In this document: piece by piece, positions 7,869 to 15,603 of the stretch
How positions within the stretch are numbered: the stretch's first letter is position 1
Layout: every line of letters begins with the position of its first letter
Source of the DNA: Polaribacter sp.
Lineage (GTDB): Bacteria; Bacteroidota; Bacteroidia; Flavobacteriales; Flavobacteriaceae
Length of the DNA: 17,606 bases
NCBI GenBank assembly: GCA_003537695.1
Contig: DPRC01000090.1
Location: 23,909 to 41,514, forward strand
Direction of reading: 5' to 3'
The notes under the pieces: generated by a model
Database searches by the model: none
Told to the model about the DNA's origin: nothing
What the model saw: only the letters and a program-made list of their open reading frames with translations
Program-made: the position numbers and the translations under genes

Positions 7869-8876
7869 ATGTATAATTCTAAAATTACCGGACTTGGATA
7901 TTATGTTCCAGAGAATGTTGTTACCAATGACGATTTAAAGGAATTTATGGAAACTTCAGACGAATGGATCCAAGAAAGAACTGGAATTAAAGAAAGGCGC
8001 TGGATCGACCCCAATACAGACGATACTACTGCAGTAATGGGCGCAAAAGCTGCTAAAATTGCAATTGAAAGGGCAGGATTAACGAAGGATGACATCGACT
8101 TTATTGTTTTTGCTACTTTAAGCCCAGACATGTACTTCCCAGGTGGTGGTGTGCAAGTGCAAGATTTGTTGGAAATGCCTACAATTGGTGCTTTAGATGT
8201 GCGGAACCAATGCTCTGGATTTATATACGCAATGTCGGTTGCCGATCAATTTATAAAGACAGGAATGTATAAAAATATTTTAGTGATTGGTGCAGAGAAT
8301 CACTCAGGTGGTTTAGAGCGCTCAACCCGAGGTAGAAATGTAACTGTTATTTTTGGAGATGGAGCAGGTGCTGCTGTTCTATCACGTTGTGAAGAAGCAG
8401 GCAAAGGGATTCTTTCTTCTCACCTACATTCGGAAGGAAAGCACGCTAAAGAATTAGTTTTAGAAGGACCTTCAACACAGCGTTGGGTGCCAGAAATTTT
8501 AGAAAACAATGATCCTAATGATGTTTCTTATTATCCACATATGAACGGGCAATTTGTCTTTAAACATGCAATTACTCGTTTTTCTGAGGCTATTGTAGAG
8601 GGTTTACAGGCCAATAAATTAGAGAAAGAAGACATCGATATGTTAATTCCACACCAGGCAAATTTGCGCATTGCGCAATTTATACAGAAGAAATTTCGAT
8701 TGTCTGATGACCAGGTGTTTAATAATATCATGAAATATGGGAATACCACTGCTGCTTCTGTAATTATCGCTTTAACAGAAGCTTGGGAGCAAGGTAAAAT
8801 TAAGGACAATGATTTGGTTGTTTTAGCTGCTTTTGGTAGCGGGTTTACTTGGGGTTCTGTTATTATTCGTTGGTAA
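7869..8876 (+). CDS. fabH: 3-oxoacyl-ACP synthase III (FabH-like)
   Basis: KAS III thiolase-fold enzyme that condenses acyl-CoA with malonyl-ACP to start fatty-acid chains; cytoplasmic. The 335-residue length fits. The catalytic triad is visible: Cys115 in DVRNQCSGFIYA, His262 in PHQANLRIAQ, and Asn292 in YGNTTAAS. A glycine-rich IFGDGAGAAVL (161-171) and the C-terminal FGSGFTWGS are also typical. The start is the ATG at 7869, which gives the canonical KITGLGYYVPENVVTN opening. It lacks the rpmF/plsX neighbours that often accompany the housekeeping fabH, so it could be a second KAS III paralogue with another primer preference. A hairpin about 125 bp downstream may end the transcript. Confidence 0.92.
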   Translation: MYNSKITGLGYYVPENVVTNDDLKEFMETSDEWIQERTGIKERRWIDPNTDDTTAVMGAKAAKIAIERAGLTKDDIDFIVFATLSPDMYFPGGGVQVQDLLEMPTIGALDVRNQCSGFIYAMSVADQFIKTGMYKNILVIGAENHSGGLERSTRGRNVTVIFGDGAGAAVLSRCEEAGKGILSSHLHSEGKHAKELVLEGPSTQRWVPEILENNDPNDVSYYPHMNGQFVFKHAITRFSEAIVEGLQANKLEKEDIDMLIPHQANLRIAQFIQKKFRLSDDQVFNNIMKYGNTTAASVIIALTEAWEQGKIKDNDLVVLAAFGSGFTWGSVIIRW

Positions 8877-9001
8877 AAAGCTGCCTGTTTATTTTGGTTT
8901 TCAAGGTGATTGGAAAGTTGCGATATCAAATAGTATCTTTTTTGTCGGTTTGATTTGAGGGCTCTATATTATATGAAGTAGTGCAGCGAAATTCCATTTA
9001 A

Positions 9002-9027
9002 AAGCACTGCCAAATACGGCAGCGCTT
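9002..9027 (+). terminator. stem-loop downstream of fabH
   Basis: AAGCACTGCC (9002-9011) pairs with GGCAGCGCTT (9018-9027), 9 of 10 positions, around the loop AAATAC. CTAATCTCTTTTTA follows, a modest T-rich tail. The 275-bp gap between fabH and the GLPGLI gene otherwise shows no gene and no perfect promoter match. Confidence 0.5.
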
Positions 9028-9151
9028 CTAATCTCTTTTTATGGCGGTAGGTCTCACACATTTTAAAGTATCGTTAATGTTCGAAGGTATAAAAGAGCGT
9101 TGTCAATAAATTGATTATTTTTAAATTATTAATAAAAATTTACCGCAAATT

Positions 9152-9964
9152 ATGAAGCTTACTATTTTAAATTTCACAAAATATCTATTTTTCATTGGTA
9201 TCGTTTTGAGCACCAATGCCCAAAATTTTCACGGGAAGGCAACATATGTCTCTAAATCAAAAATGGATCTTGGCACTTATGGTGCAAAGATGAGTGAAGC
9301 GCGCAAAAAACAAATTGCAGCGCGCCTAAAGAATCGACTTGAAAAGACCTATGTGTTAAGTTTTAACAGCACTGAATCAACTTTTTTAGAAGAGGAAAGG
9401 ATTGATGCTATTTCTGGTGCTACAGATTCTTGGGGCGGTTACTTTTCAAGAGGGGATCATTATAAAAATGTAAAAGAAAGTACATTGGTTCAGAGTCAAG
9501 AATTTTATGGGAAACGTTTTTTAGTAAAAGATACACTCTATGAAATCGCTTGGACTATGGGTACTGAATCAAAAAAAATAGGCCAATACACCTGCTACAA
9601 AGCAAAAGCTTTTGTACCTGAAATAGAGTTAAATTGGTATGACTTTTCTTGGAGCGATTTAAAAGTTAACGACGATAAAGCCATGATAGCTTCTGAAGAA
9701 ATGATTGTCGTGGAGGCGTGGTATGCACCTCAAATACCCTTTGCACAAGGTCCTGGTGAGTTCTGGGGACTACCTGGTTTAATATTAGAGGTAAGTTTAG
9801 AAAATACAACCTTGTTGTGCACAGAGGTTGTTATTAATAAGGAGAATAAAGTACGTATTGAGGCGCCAGAAAAAGGAACAGAAATTTCAAAAAAAGACTA
9901 TACCGAGACTGTTCGTAATAAAATGGTAGAAATGAGAAGTAATAGAATGGGAAGAAGAGGGTAA
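9152..9964 (+). CDS. GLPGLI family secreted protein
   Basis: A 270-residue exported protein of the Bacteroidota GLPGLI family (TIGR01200), function unknown. An N-terminal signal peptide covers about residues 1-23 (a hydrophobic stretch from Tyr11 ending STNAQ). The naming motif is intact: FWGLPGLILEVS at about 204-215, preceded by AWYAPQIPFAQGPGEF, which is also typical. The family is expected in the periplasm or outer envelope. Some members sit near TonB-dependent receptors, but none is present here. The tail is basic (RSNRMGRRG). A 62-codon membrane ORF follows after 26 bp, probably on the same transcript. Confidence 0.92.
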   Translation: MKLTILNFTKYLFFIGIVLSTNAQNFHGKATYVSKSKMDLGTYGAKMSEARKKQIAARLKNRLEKTYVLSFNSTESTFLEEERIDAISGATDSWGGYFSRGDHYKNVKESTLVQSQEFYGKRFLVKDTLYEIAWTMGTESKKIGQYTCYKAKAFVPEIELNWYDFSWSDLKVNDDKAMIASEEMIVVEAWYAPQIPFAQGPGEFWGLPGLILEVSLENTTLLCTEVVINKENKVRIEAPEKGTEISKKDYTETVRNKMVEMRSNRMGRRG

Positions 9965-9990
9965 TTTCTTAATAATTTAAAACTTCAAGA

Positions 9991-10179
9991 ATGAAGAAAA
10001 AATACAAATTCCTTTTAATCCTATCAAACCTTGGATTGTTCTTTTTTATTTTAAATATATTTTCGGGAATTATTACATTTGAGTACGAAAAGTCCAATGC
10101 AATTATTATTGCTAGCTGTTGTTTGTTAAATTGTATTATTGCTATAAAATCAGCAAAAACCGCTGTTAAGAATCCCTAG
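9991..10179 (+). CDS. small two-helix membrane protein, unknown
   Basis: A 62-residue ORF with a positively charged N-terminus (MKKKYKF) and two hydrophobic segments, about residues 7-29 and 38-52, the second holding the pair CC. The shape fits a small inner-membrane hairpin with both ends in the cytoplasm. It starts 26 bp after the GLPGLI stop, on the same strand, which supports co-transcription. I do not recognise a family. It is likely real because its composition is membrane-like and it fills the gap neatly, but no function can be given. Confidence 0.55.
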   Translation: MKKKYKFLLILSNLGLFFFILNIFSGIITFEYEKSNAIIIASCCLLNCIIAIKSAKTAVKNP

Positions 10180-10260
10180 TATTATTTTGGGGTAAAAGCA
10201 GATTTAGTATTTTCTCATTTTAACTTGAGTTGTTTTAACTTTATATAAAAGATTATAATT

Positions 10261-10623
10261 ATGCAGAAAAAGACCTTAGTTCTCGGTGCTTCAGTAAAAG
10301 AAGAGCGCTATGCAAACAAAGCCGTGAAAAAACTAAGAGCAAACAATATCGATGTTGTAGCCATCGGTTTGAGAAAAGGAGTGATTGGAGAGGTTGTTAT
10401 TGAAACAGAAAAATTGCCTTTTAAAGATATTCATACGATTACGCTTTATGTGGGGCCACAGCATCAAGAGGTGTATTTCGATTATATATTGAGCCTGCAA
10501 CCCAAAAGAGTTCTTTTTAATCCAGGAACAGAGAACACGGTGCTGATAGATTTACTAGAAGCCAATAATATTGAAAGTGAAATTGCCTGTACCTTGGTTC
10601 TTTTAGCGACAAGACAATACTAG
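10261..10623 (+). CDS. CoA-binding domain protein
   Basis: A 120-residue protein made of one Rossmann-like CoA_binding fold, similar to YccU-type proteins. The nucleotide-binding turn is LVLGASVKEERYAN (7-19), and the conserved FNPGTEN is at 86-92. Stand-alone proteins of this fold bind CoA or a nucleotide, but their cellular role is unknown. They lack the ligase domains of acyl-CoA synthetases. It is cytoplasmic, with no signal or membrane segment. It is convergent with rnz, and only 35 bp separate the two stops. The 81-bp upstream gap holds TAACTTTA, one base off the promoter -7 box, without a properly spaced -33 element. Confidence 0.85.
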   Translation: MQKKTLVLGASVKEERYANKAVKKLRANNIDVVAIGLRKGVIGEVVIETEKLPFKDIHTITLYVGPQHQEVYFDYILSLQPKRVLFNPGTENTVLIDLLEANNIESEIACTLVLLATRQY

Positions 10624-10658
10624 GAGCTTCCTAAAATTTAAATATACAGACCTTTTTA

Positions 10659-11573
10659 TTAGTTGATTGTAAAAACGGCACCTGGTTTTGCCAAAGCCAC
10701 ATTTTTAAAAACAGTTTCGGCTTCCTTTTGAAATAAAGAGGTGTCTGGATACCTTCCAGAGTAATGTCCTACAACCAATTGCCCAACATTGGCCTCCTTT
10801 GCAATTTGTGCTGCTTCAATAGACGTTGAATGTTTTGTTTTTTTTGCTAAATCTTGTCGGTCCGCTAAAAAAGTAGCTTCATGGTATAATAAATCAACAT
10901 CTTTAATGATCGGAACAATATCTGGTTTATAACTTGTATCGCTACAGAAAGCAAAACTTAAAGCCTTTGAAGGGGCAAGTGTTATCGCAGAATTTGAAAT
11001 AACTTCACCAGAAGCCAGTTGTACGTCTCTACCTGCTTTGATATTCAGGTAATCTGCTTTGTCAATTTCTGGATACCCGCTAATATTTAACATATTCAGT
11101 TTTCTAGGCTTTTCTTTTTCTTTAAATAAATAACCATTGGTATATACTCTGTGTGTTAAGGGGATGGTGTGCACAGTAACTTTTTCATCTTCGTAAATAA
11201 GTTCACTTTTCTTGGAAGATAATTCATGGAAAATCATGTTGAATTTTGCATGGGATTCAGAAACCTTCAGCATTTGAAGGGTGGCTGCTTTAATTCCTTT
11301 GGGTCCAAAAATATGCATTTCTTTTTCTCTACTTAAAATACCATAGGTAGATAATAAGCCTACCAATCCATAAAAATGATCACCGTGTAAGTGTGAAATG
11401 AAGATATGATTTATTTTAGAAAAGCCTACTTTATACTTGCGCATTTGGCGCTGTGTACCTTCGCCACAGTCAATTAAGAAGTGATTGTTATTTATTTCTA
11501 AATATTGTGAAGTTGGAAATGCATTTACACGTGGTGTAGCAGAATGACAACCTAGAATTGTAAGGTTGATCAT
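10659..11573 (-). CDS. rnz: ribonuclease Z (tRNase Z)
   Basis: Zinc-dependent metallo-beta-lactamase-fold endonuclease that trims the 3' trailer of tRNA precursors; cytoplasmic. Its 304 residues match the short bacterial form. Zinc ligands are visible: HLHGDH at 61-66, His141 in PLTHRVYTNGY, Asp212 in FCSDTSYKPD, and His270 in VVGHYSGRY. The N-terminal ILGCHSATPR and the IDCGEGTQRQMRK turn are also family signatures. The ATG at 11571-11573 overlaps the TGA of the upstream T9SS gene (ATGA), which implies translational coupling. It is the last gene of the pyrR-pyrB-STAS-T9SS-rnz operon. Confidence 0.97.
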   Translation of the reverse strand: MINLTILGCHSATPRVNAFPTSQYLEINNNHFLIDCGEGTQRQMRKYKVGFSKINHIFISHLHGDHFYGLVGLLSTYGILSREKEMHIFGPKGIKAATLQMLKVSESHAKFNMIFHELSSKKSELIYEDEKVTVHTIPLTHRVYTNGYLFKEKEKPRKLNMLNISGYPEIDKADYLNIKAGRDVQLASGEVISNSAITLAPSKALSFAFCSDTSYKPDIVPIIKDVDLLYHEATFLADRQDLAKKTKHSTSIEAAQIAKEANVGQLVVGHYSGRYPDTSLFQKEAETVFKNVALAKPGAVFTIN

Positions 11574-11890
11574 TGAATGACAAAGCGTTTAGAAATTAAT
11601 ATTTTATTGTTCTGAATACTGTAAAGGTAGATTCCATTGGCTAAACTGTTTTTATAAAAAGGAATTGTATTGCTACCTGTTTTTGCAATGTATTTTTCCT
11701 GAAAGACCGTTTTCCCTAAAATATTCCGTACCGTTAAAATAACGGAAGTTGCTTCTAAAGTATTAAAAGTAATTTTAGTTTTATTTGCAAATGGATTGGG
11801 AGCAGTGGATAAATCTGTAATGAATTTTTCTTGCGAAAACCCTTCAGAACAGAGTATTAAAAGTAAAATAAAAAGTACTTTTTTAATCAT
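11570..11890 (-). CDS. minimal secreted protein: signal peptide plus T9SS type A sorting domain
   Basis: A 106-residue protein. Residues 1-20 are a Sec signal peptide (MIKK, a leucine-rich core, then SEGFSQ). The remaining 86 residues correspond to a single type A T9SS C-terminal sorting domain (Por_Secre_tail): APNPF at about 30-34, the ILGKTVFQ strand at 57-64, NGIYLYSI at 85-92, and KRFVIQ at the end. No cargo domain remains. Such domains normally direct large enzymes or adhesins through the outer membrane. It starts 10 bp after the STAS-like gene and overlaps rnz by 4 bp, so it is firmly inside the operon. It may be the remnant of a larger secreted protein or a small surface protein in its own right. 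Confidence 0.85.
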   Translation of the reverse strand: MIKKVLFILLLILCSEGFSQEKFITDLSTAPNPFANKTKITFNTLEATSVILTVRNILGKTVFQEKYIAKTGSNTIPFYKNSLANGIYLYSIQNNKILISKRFVIQ

Positions 11891-11900
11891 TTTCTACGGT

Positions 11901-12233
11901 TTAAAATCCAAGAGATCTTTCAATGGCTTCCATTTCCAAAATATCTTCTGCCTCTTGCAAGGTGGGCACAATATTCATAAACTCTGGAAACATATCAATA
12001 TGTACAACTGCGTTAATAATTACAAAGGAAGTACCTTGTTCTTGTTTTTGTTCAGCTATCTTCAAAAATAACGAAAATTCTTTATTTTCAATGTTAATTT
12101 CTTCAGAAATTTGAAGCACTACGTGTGCCATTTTAAATGCATCTACTTTTTCGAAAAATGAATTTTGAAATGCTTTCAAGGAATGTTCATTCGAAGTAAT
12201 AAGGGTATACTTTTCTTTTTTGTCAACTATCAT
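11901..12233 (-). CDS. STAS-like small protein linked to ribonuclease Z
   Basis: A 110-residue cytoplasmic protein with alternating strands and helices like anti-sigma-factor antagonists (STAS fold): YTLITS, HVVLQISEE, TSFVIINAVV, then a closing helix after IVPTLQEAEDILEMEAIERSLGF. The PTLQEAED end is typical of STAS proteins. The usual phosphorylatable DS(S/T)G is not preserved, so a phosphorylation switch is doubtful. From memory, flavobacterial homologues lie directly upstream of rnz and are often mislabelled ribonuclease Z; this protein has no metallo-beta-lactamase motif at all. Its ATG is 1 bp after the pyrB stop, so translation is probably coupled. Confidence 0.75.
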   Translation of the reverse strand: MIVDKKEKYTLITSNEHSLKAFQNSFFEKVDAFKMAHVVLQISEEINIENKEFSLFLKIAEQKQEQGTSFVIINAVVHIDMFPEFMNIVPTLQEAEDILEMEAIERSLGF

Positions 12234-12234
12234 C

Positions 12235-13164
12235 TTATCTTTTTATCTGTTGTGCTAACAAATAGATCACAGCCATTCGAACTGCAACACCGTTTTCTAC
12301 TTGATTTAAAATAATAGAATCATTGGAATCCGCAACATCACTTGTAATTTCTACACCTCTGTTTATAGGTCCTGGGTGCATGATTACTATCTTTTTCCCG
12401 AGGTTGTCTAAAATTTCTTGGTTTATTCCAAAAAGCTGTGTGTATTCTCTCGTTGAGGGAAAATACTTAATATCCATTCTTTCGTGTTGTACGCGTAAGA
12501 CATTGGCAACATCACACCATTCTAGTGCTTTCTTTAAGTCGGTTTCTACCTGTACGCCCAAGCTTGAAATGTATTTAGGAATTAAGGTTGTAGGTCCGCA
12601 AACCTTTACCTCTGCTCCCTGCAGTTGCAGTGCGAAAATATTAGAGAGTGCAACTCTTGAGTGTAAAACATCGCCAATAATTACTATTTTTTTACCTTTT
12701 ACAGTTCCTAGTTTTTCTCTTATAGAATAGGAGTCTAGCAATGCTTGTGTTGGGTGCTCGTGTGTGCCATCACCAGCATTTATAATTTTTGCATTCACAT
12801 GCTTGGAAAGAAAAACACCCGCACCAACATTTCCATGACGCATGACAACAATGTCTACTTTCATGGCTAAAATATTGTTTACAGTATCTATTAAAGTTTC
12901 TCCTTTTTTTACAGACGATTGGTTGGCAGAAAAATTAATTACATCTGCCGAAAGTCTTTTTTCTGCGAGTTCGAAGCTTAATTTTGTACGCGTGCTATTT
13001 TCAAAAAATAAATTAGCAATGGTAATATCTCGCAAGGAAGGTACCTTTTTTATAGGTCTATTGATTACTTCTTTAAAATGATCGGCAGTTTTAAAGATAA
13101 CATCAATATCATTAGGTTTTAAGTACTTAATACCTAGTAAATGTTCCACGCTTAATTCTGACAC
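12235..13164 (-). CDS. pyrB: aspartate carbamoyltransferase catalytic chain
   Basis: Catalyses carbamoyl phosphate plus L-aspartate to N-carbamoyl-aspartate, the committed step of pyrimidine synthesis; cytoplasmic trimer. It is 309 residues, standard length. Carbamoyl-phosphate-binding STRTKLSF is at 57-64, the loop SSVKKGETL (83-91) supplies the residues that reach the neighbouring subunit, HPTQALLD is at 137-144, and HPGPINRG is at 263-270. No pyrI regulatory chain follows, so it probably works as an unregulated trimer. It lies 69 bp downstream of pyrR and 1 bp ahead of the STAS-like gene. The ATG at 13162-13164 gives the expected MSELSVEHLLGIKYL. Confidence 0.97.
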   Translation of the reverse strand: MSELSVEHLLGIKYLKPNDIDVIFKTADHFKEVINRPIKKVPSLRDITIANLFFENSTRTKLSFELAEKRLSADVINFSANQSSVKKGETLIDTVNNILAMKVDIVVMRHGNVGAGVFLSKHVNAKIINAGDGTHEHPTQALLDSYSIREKLGTVKGKKIVIIGDVLHSRVALSNIFALQLQGAEVKVCGPTTLIPKYISSLGVQVETDLKKALEWCDVANVLRVQHERMDIKYFPSTREYTQLFGINQEILDNLGKKIVIMHPGPINRGVEITSDVADSNDSIILNQVENGVAVRMAVIYLLAQQIKR

Positions 13165-13233
13165 CTCAAAGATTTTAAGTTAGATATTTTGTTGGTTTTC
13201 TTCATTTTCACTTTTAAAATTTCTTAGAAAAAC

Positions 13234-13773
13234 TTATGCAAGTTCTATAAAAACGGCATCTTTTTTATGTGTTTCCTTCCAGGTAACTAAAACTCTTTCT
13301 TCGTTTATAGCATCTACCTGTCTGCCTTTATAATTCGGCTGTATTGGCAGATGTCTGCTAAAGCGGCGATCTATTAAAACTAATAATTCTATATTTTTTG
13401 GCCTACCATAAGATTGAATTGCTGAAAGTGCCGCTCTAATACTCCTTCCAGAGAATAGGACATCATCTATAATAACAACTTTTTTGTCTTCAATAAGAAA
13501 ATTCATTTCTGAGGTTTCTGCTGCAAGCGGGGTATCTTTTCTTCTAAAATCGTCTCTGTAGAAAGTAATGTCTAAAAGCCCTAATTCCAAGTTCTTAATA
13601 TGATATTCTTTTTTTAGTAGTTCAGCCAATCTTTGAGCCAAGTAGGAACCTCTTGGTTGTAAACCAATTAATACCGTATTAGAAAAATCATTGTGGTTTT
13701 CAATTAGCTCGCAAGCCAGTCGATGTAGAATAATTTCAATATCTTTTGAGTTCAATAAGGTTTTTCTGCTCAT
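13234..13773 (-). CDS. pyrR: bifunctional PyrR: pyr operon regulator / uracil phosphoribosyltransferase
   Basis: PRTase-fold protein of 179 residues. The PRPP-binding motif VVIIDDVLFSGRSIRAAL is at 99-116. The upstream LIGLQPRGSYLAQRL (35-49) and the downstream LIDRRFSRHLPIQPNYKGR (133-151) match PyrR rather than Upp. In Bacillus it binds pyr mRNA and, with UMP or UTP, causes attenuation; it also has uracil phosphoribosyltransferase activity. Here it heads the pyrR-pyrB operon. I found no convincing PyrR anti-antiterminator loop upstream of pyrR or in the 69-bp gap before pyrB, so the regulatory role is unproven. A consensus promoter lies about 40-70 bp upstream. Confidence 0.94.
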   Translation of the reverse strand: MSRKTLLNSKDIEIILHRLACELIENHNDFSNTVLIGLQPRGSYLAQRLAELLKKEYHIKNLELGLLDITFYRDDFRRKDTPLAAETSEMNFLIEDKKVVIIDDVLFSGRSIRAALSAIQSYGRPKNIELLVLIDRRFSRHLPIQPNYKGRQVDAINEERVLVTWKETHKKDAVFIELA

Positions 13774-13811
13774 TAGAATGCTACCAATTTAGGTTGATAG
13801 TTATTGAAAAT

Positions 13812-13841
13812 CAAAATTAGCTTAAATTTATGTAGGCACAA
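13812..13841 (-). promoter_or_regulatory. promoter of the pyrR-pyrB-STAS-T9SS-rnz operon
   Basis: On the minus strand TAATTTTG (plus positions 13812-13819) is a perfect TAnnTTTG, and a TTG (13839-13841) lies 19 bp upstream. The predicted start is near 13805, giving a leader of about 30 bases before the pyrR ATG. A second TAATTTTG at 13839-13846 overlaps the -33 element but has no well-spaced TTG of its own. Confidence 0.6.
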
Positions 13842-13846
13842 AATTA

Positions 13847-14174
13847 TTCTCAAGGAAATAATAAGGTATCTCAATTATAGTCAGCTGCCTGAGCAAAAAC
13901 TTAAACTTTTAAAATAGCTTTGCAAGTACCACCCATTTAACTAGGTAATAGAAATGATGGATTTAGATTTTAAATAAAAATAAAAATTTAGTATCATCAG
14001 CAATATGGGTAAATGTATTTAGAAAAAATGGCCTAAAAGAAGGCTAATATGTTTGTTCTATGTGATATAGCAATAGCCTTATTTGTTAACTAAATTGTTG
14101 AAAACAAAAAGAGCAGTGATAAATGTAACCATAGAGTTGTAGTACCTTTAAGTAACAGTTCAAATCTCATAGTT
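13847..14174. other. intergenic region between pyrR and the TPR gene
   Basis: No gene is visible in this divergent spacer (401 bp in total, from 13774). Besides the pyrR promoter it holds a set of alternative short hairpins at 14031-14080 (see findings). TACCTTTA at 14143-14150 is one base off the -7 box and lies 25 bp before the TPR gene start, but it has no TTG at the right distance. The rest is AT-rich DNA without repeats that I can recognise. Confidence 0.4.
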
Positions 14175-15545
14175 ATGTCTCTATTAAAATTTGAATCCAT
14201 GCTTAAAACCAACAATATCTATTTTTTTGATTTGTCTGAGTTTGAAGAAATCATTGTACATTATTTAGATACAGGTAAAATATCTTTAGCAAAAAAAGCA
14301 ATAAAGTTGGGGTTAGAACAGCATCCACAATCTATTGATTTAAAATTGTTAATGGTAGAATCTTATCTTATTGAGAATGAGGTTGAAAAAGCATCGAGAT
14401 TATTAAAAAAAATTGAGGTAATAGCCCCACATAATGAGGAGGTTTTTATTCAAAAAGCGACGATAAATTCTAAAAAAGGGTTTCATAAAGAAGCAATTGT
14501 TAATTTAGAAAAGGCGCTTTCTTACACAGATGACAAGATAGATGTTTGGTCTCTGATGGGCATGGAATATTTATACTTAGAAGACTTCAAAAAAGCCAGA
14601 ATAAGTTTTACAAACTGTATTGAAGCCGACTATGAGGATTACTCGGCATTGTATAATATTGTGTATTGTTTTGATATGCAAAAGCAGCATACAGAAGCCA
14701 TACAGTATTTGATTTCTTACATCGACATCAATCCGTATTGTGAAGTTGCTTGGCACCAATTAGGTAGGCAATATTTTGTTACGGAAAATTATAAAGAAGC
14801 CTTAACTGCTTTTGATTACGCTGTTTTAATTGATGAATCTTTTTTGGGAGGCTACTTAGAGAAAGCAAAGACCCTAGAACAATTAAGTAACTATCAGGAA
14901 GCGATAGATAATTATTTAATTACGCTAGAACTAGACGATCCTACCGCTTTTGCATATGTAAGAGTTGGCGAGTGTTACGAGAAACTAGGGAAGTTGGATG
15001 CTGCTATTTCATATTACAAAAAGGCAGTGCACGAGGATCCTCTTTTAGACAAAGGATGGATATTACTTACCAACTTATATTTTGACCAAGAAAATTACTA
15101 TAAGGCAGCGTATTATATTTCAAAGGCGATAAAAATTGATGAAGATAATGCACTGTACTGGAGGCGATATGCTGAAATAAACTTGCGCCTTAGCTTCTTT
15201 GAAGAGGCTGTTACAGGATTTAGTAGTTGTTTGAAATTAGGAGACACTTCTCCAGAGATTTATATGGGTCTCACAGATGTTTTGTCGTTTTTAGGCGAAT
15301 TTAATGATGCTTTAAAAGTATTATTGAAAGCGCAAAAAACATATCAAAATTTTGCAGAACTGGAGTATCGATTTGTTGGATTGTTTTTTTTATTAGGTAA
15401 AGAAAAATATGCCTTTACGCACTTAACAAGTGCAATGAAAATAGATTTCGATTATCATATTATTTTAAACGAATTATATCCTACTGTTTTTGAGAATACA
15501 GATGTACAAAAGCTATTAAAAAAGCACAAGAAAGCCATAGAATAA
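14175..15545 (+). CDS. tetratricopeptide repeat protein (flavobacterial family)
   Basis: A 456-residue protein built almost wholly of TPR helix pairs from about residue 20 to 450. Repeat landmarks are A/G and A at the usual positions, for example HQLGRQYFVTENYKEALTAF, YVRVGECYEKLGKLDAAISYY and NLYFDQENYYKAAYYISKAI. There is no signal peptide, membrane helix or enzyme domain, so it is probably a cytoplasmic scaffold that binds other proteins. I recognise the family from Flavobacteriaceae genomes, where the opening block KFESMLKTN and the block NPY.EVAWHQLGRQY are strongly conserved; its partner is unknown. The ATG at 14175 gives an N-terminus somewhat shorter than the homologues I remember, though KFESMLKT begins at residue 5, so nothing essential seems lost. 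It is monocistronic with its own terminator. Confidence 0.9.
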   Translation: MSLLKFESMLKTNNIYFFDLSEFEEIIVHYLDTGKISLAKKAIKLGLEQHPQSIDLKLLMVESYLIENEVEKASRLLKKIEVIAPHNEEVFIQKATINSKKGFHKEAIVNLEKALSYTDDKIDVWSLMGMEYLYLEDFKKARISFTNCIEADYEDYSALYNIVYCFDMQKQHTEAIQYLISYIDINPYCEVAWHQLGRQYFVTENYKEALTAFDYAVLIDESFLGGYLEKAKTLEQLSNYQEAIDNYLITLELDDPTAFAYVRVGECYEKLGKLDAAISYYKKAVHEDPLLDKGWILLTNLYFDQENYYKAAYYISKAIKIDEDNALYWRRYAEINLRLSFFEEAVTGFSSCLKLGDTSPEIYMGLTDVLSFLGEFNDALKVLLKAQKTYQNFAELEYRFVGLFFLLGKEKYAFTHLTSAMKIDFDYHIILNELYPTVFENTDVQKLLKKHKKAIE

Positions 15546-15571
15546 ATACCCTACGCTTTACATAAAAAAAA

Positions 15572-15603
15572 GTAAGCGCTGTTTGTTATAAAACAGCGCT
15601 TAC
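15572..15603 (-). terminator. rho-independent terminator of the GIN operon
   Basis: A perfect 13-bp stem, GTAAGCGCTGTTT (15572-15584) with AAACAGCGCTTAC (15591-15603), around the loop GTTATA. On the minus strand it is followed by a run of eight U (15571-15564). It lies about 70 bp beyond the GIN gene stop. Confidence 0.85.

Noticed and set aside
8531..8929. Minus-strand frame of 132 codons overlapping the end of fabH
   Set aside because: Antisense to the FabH active-site region; low-complexity composition and no known motif.
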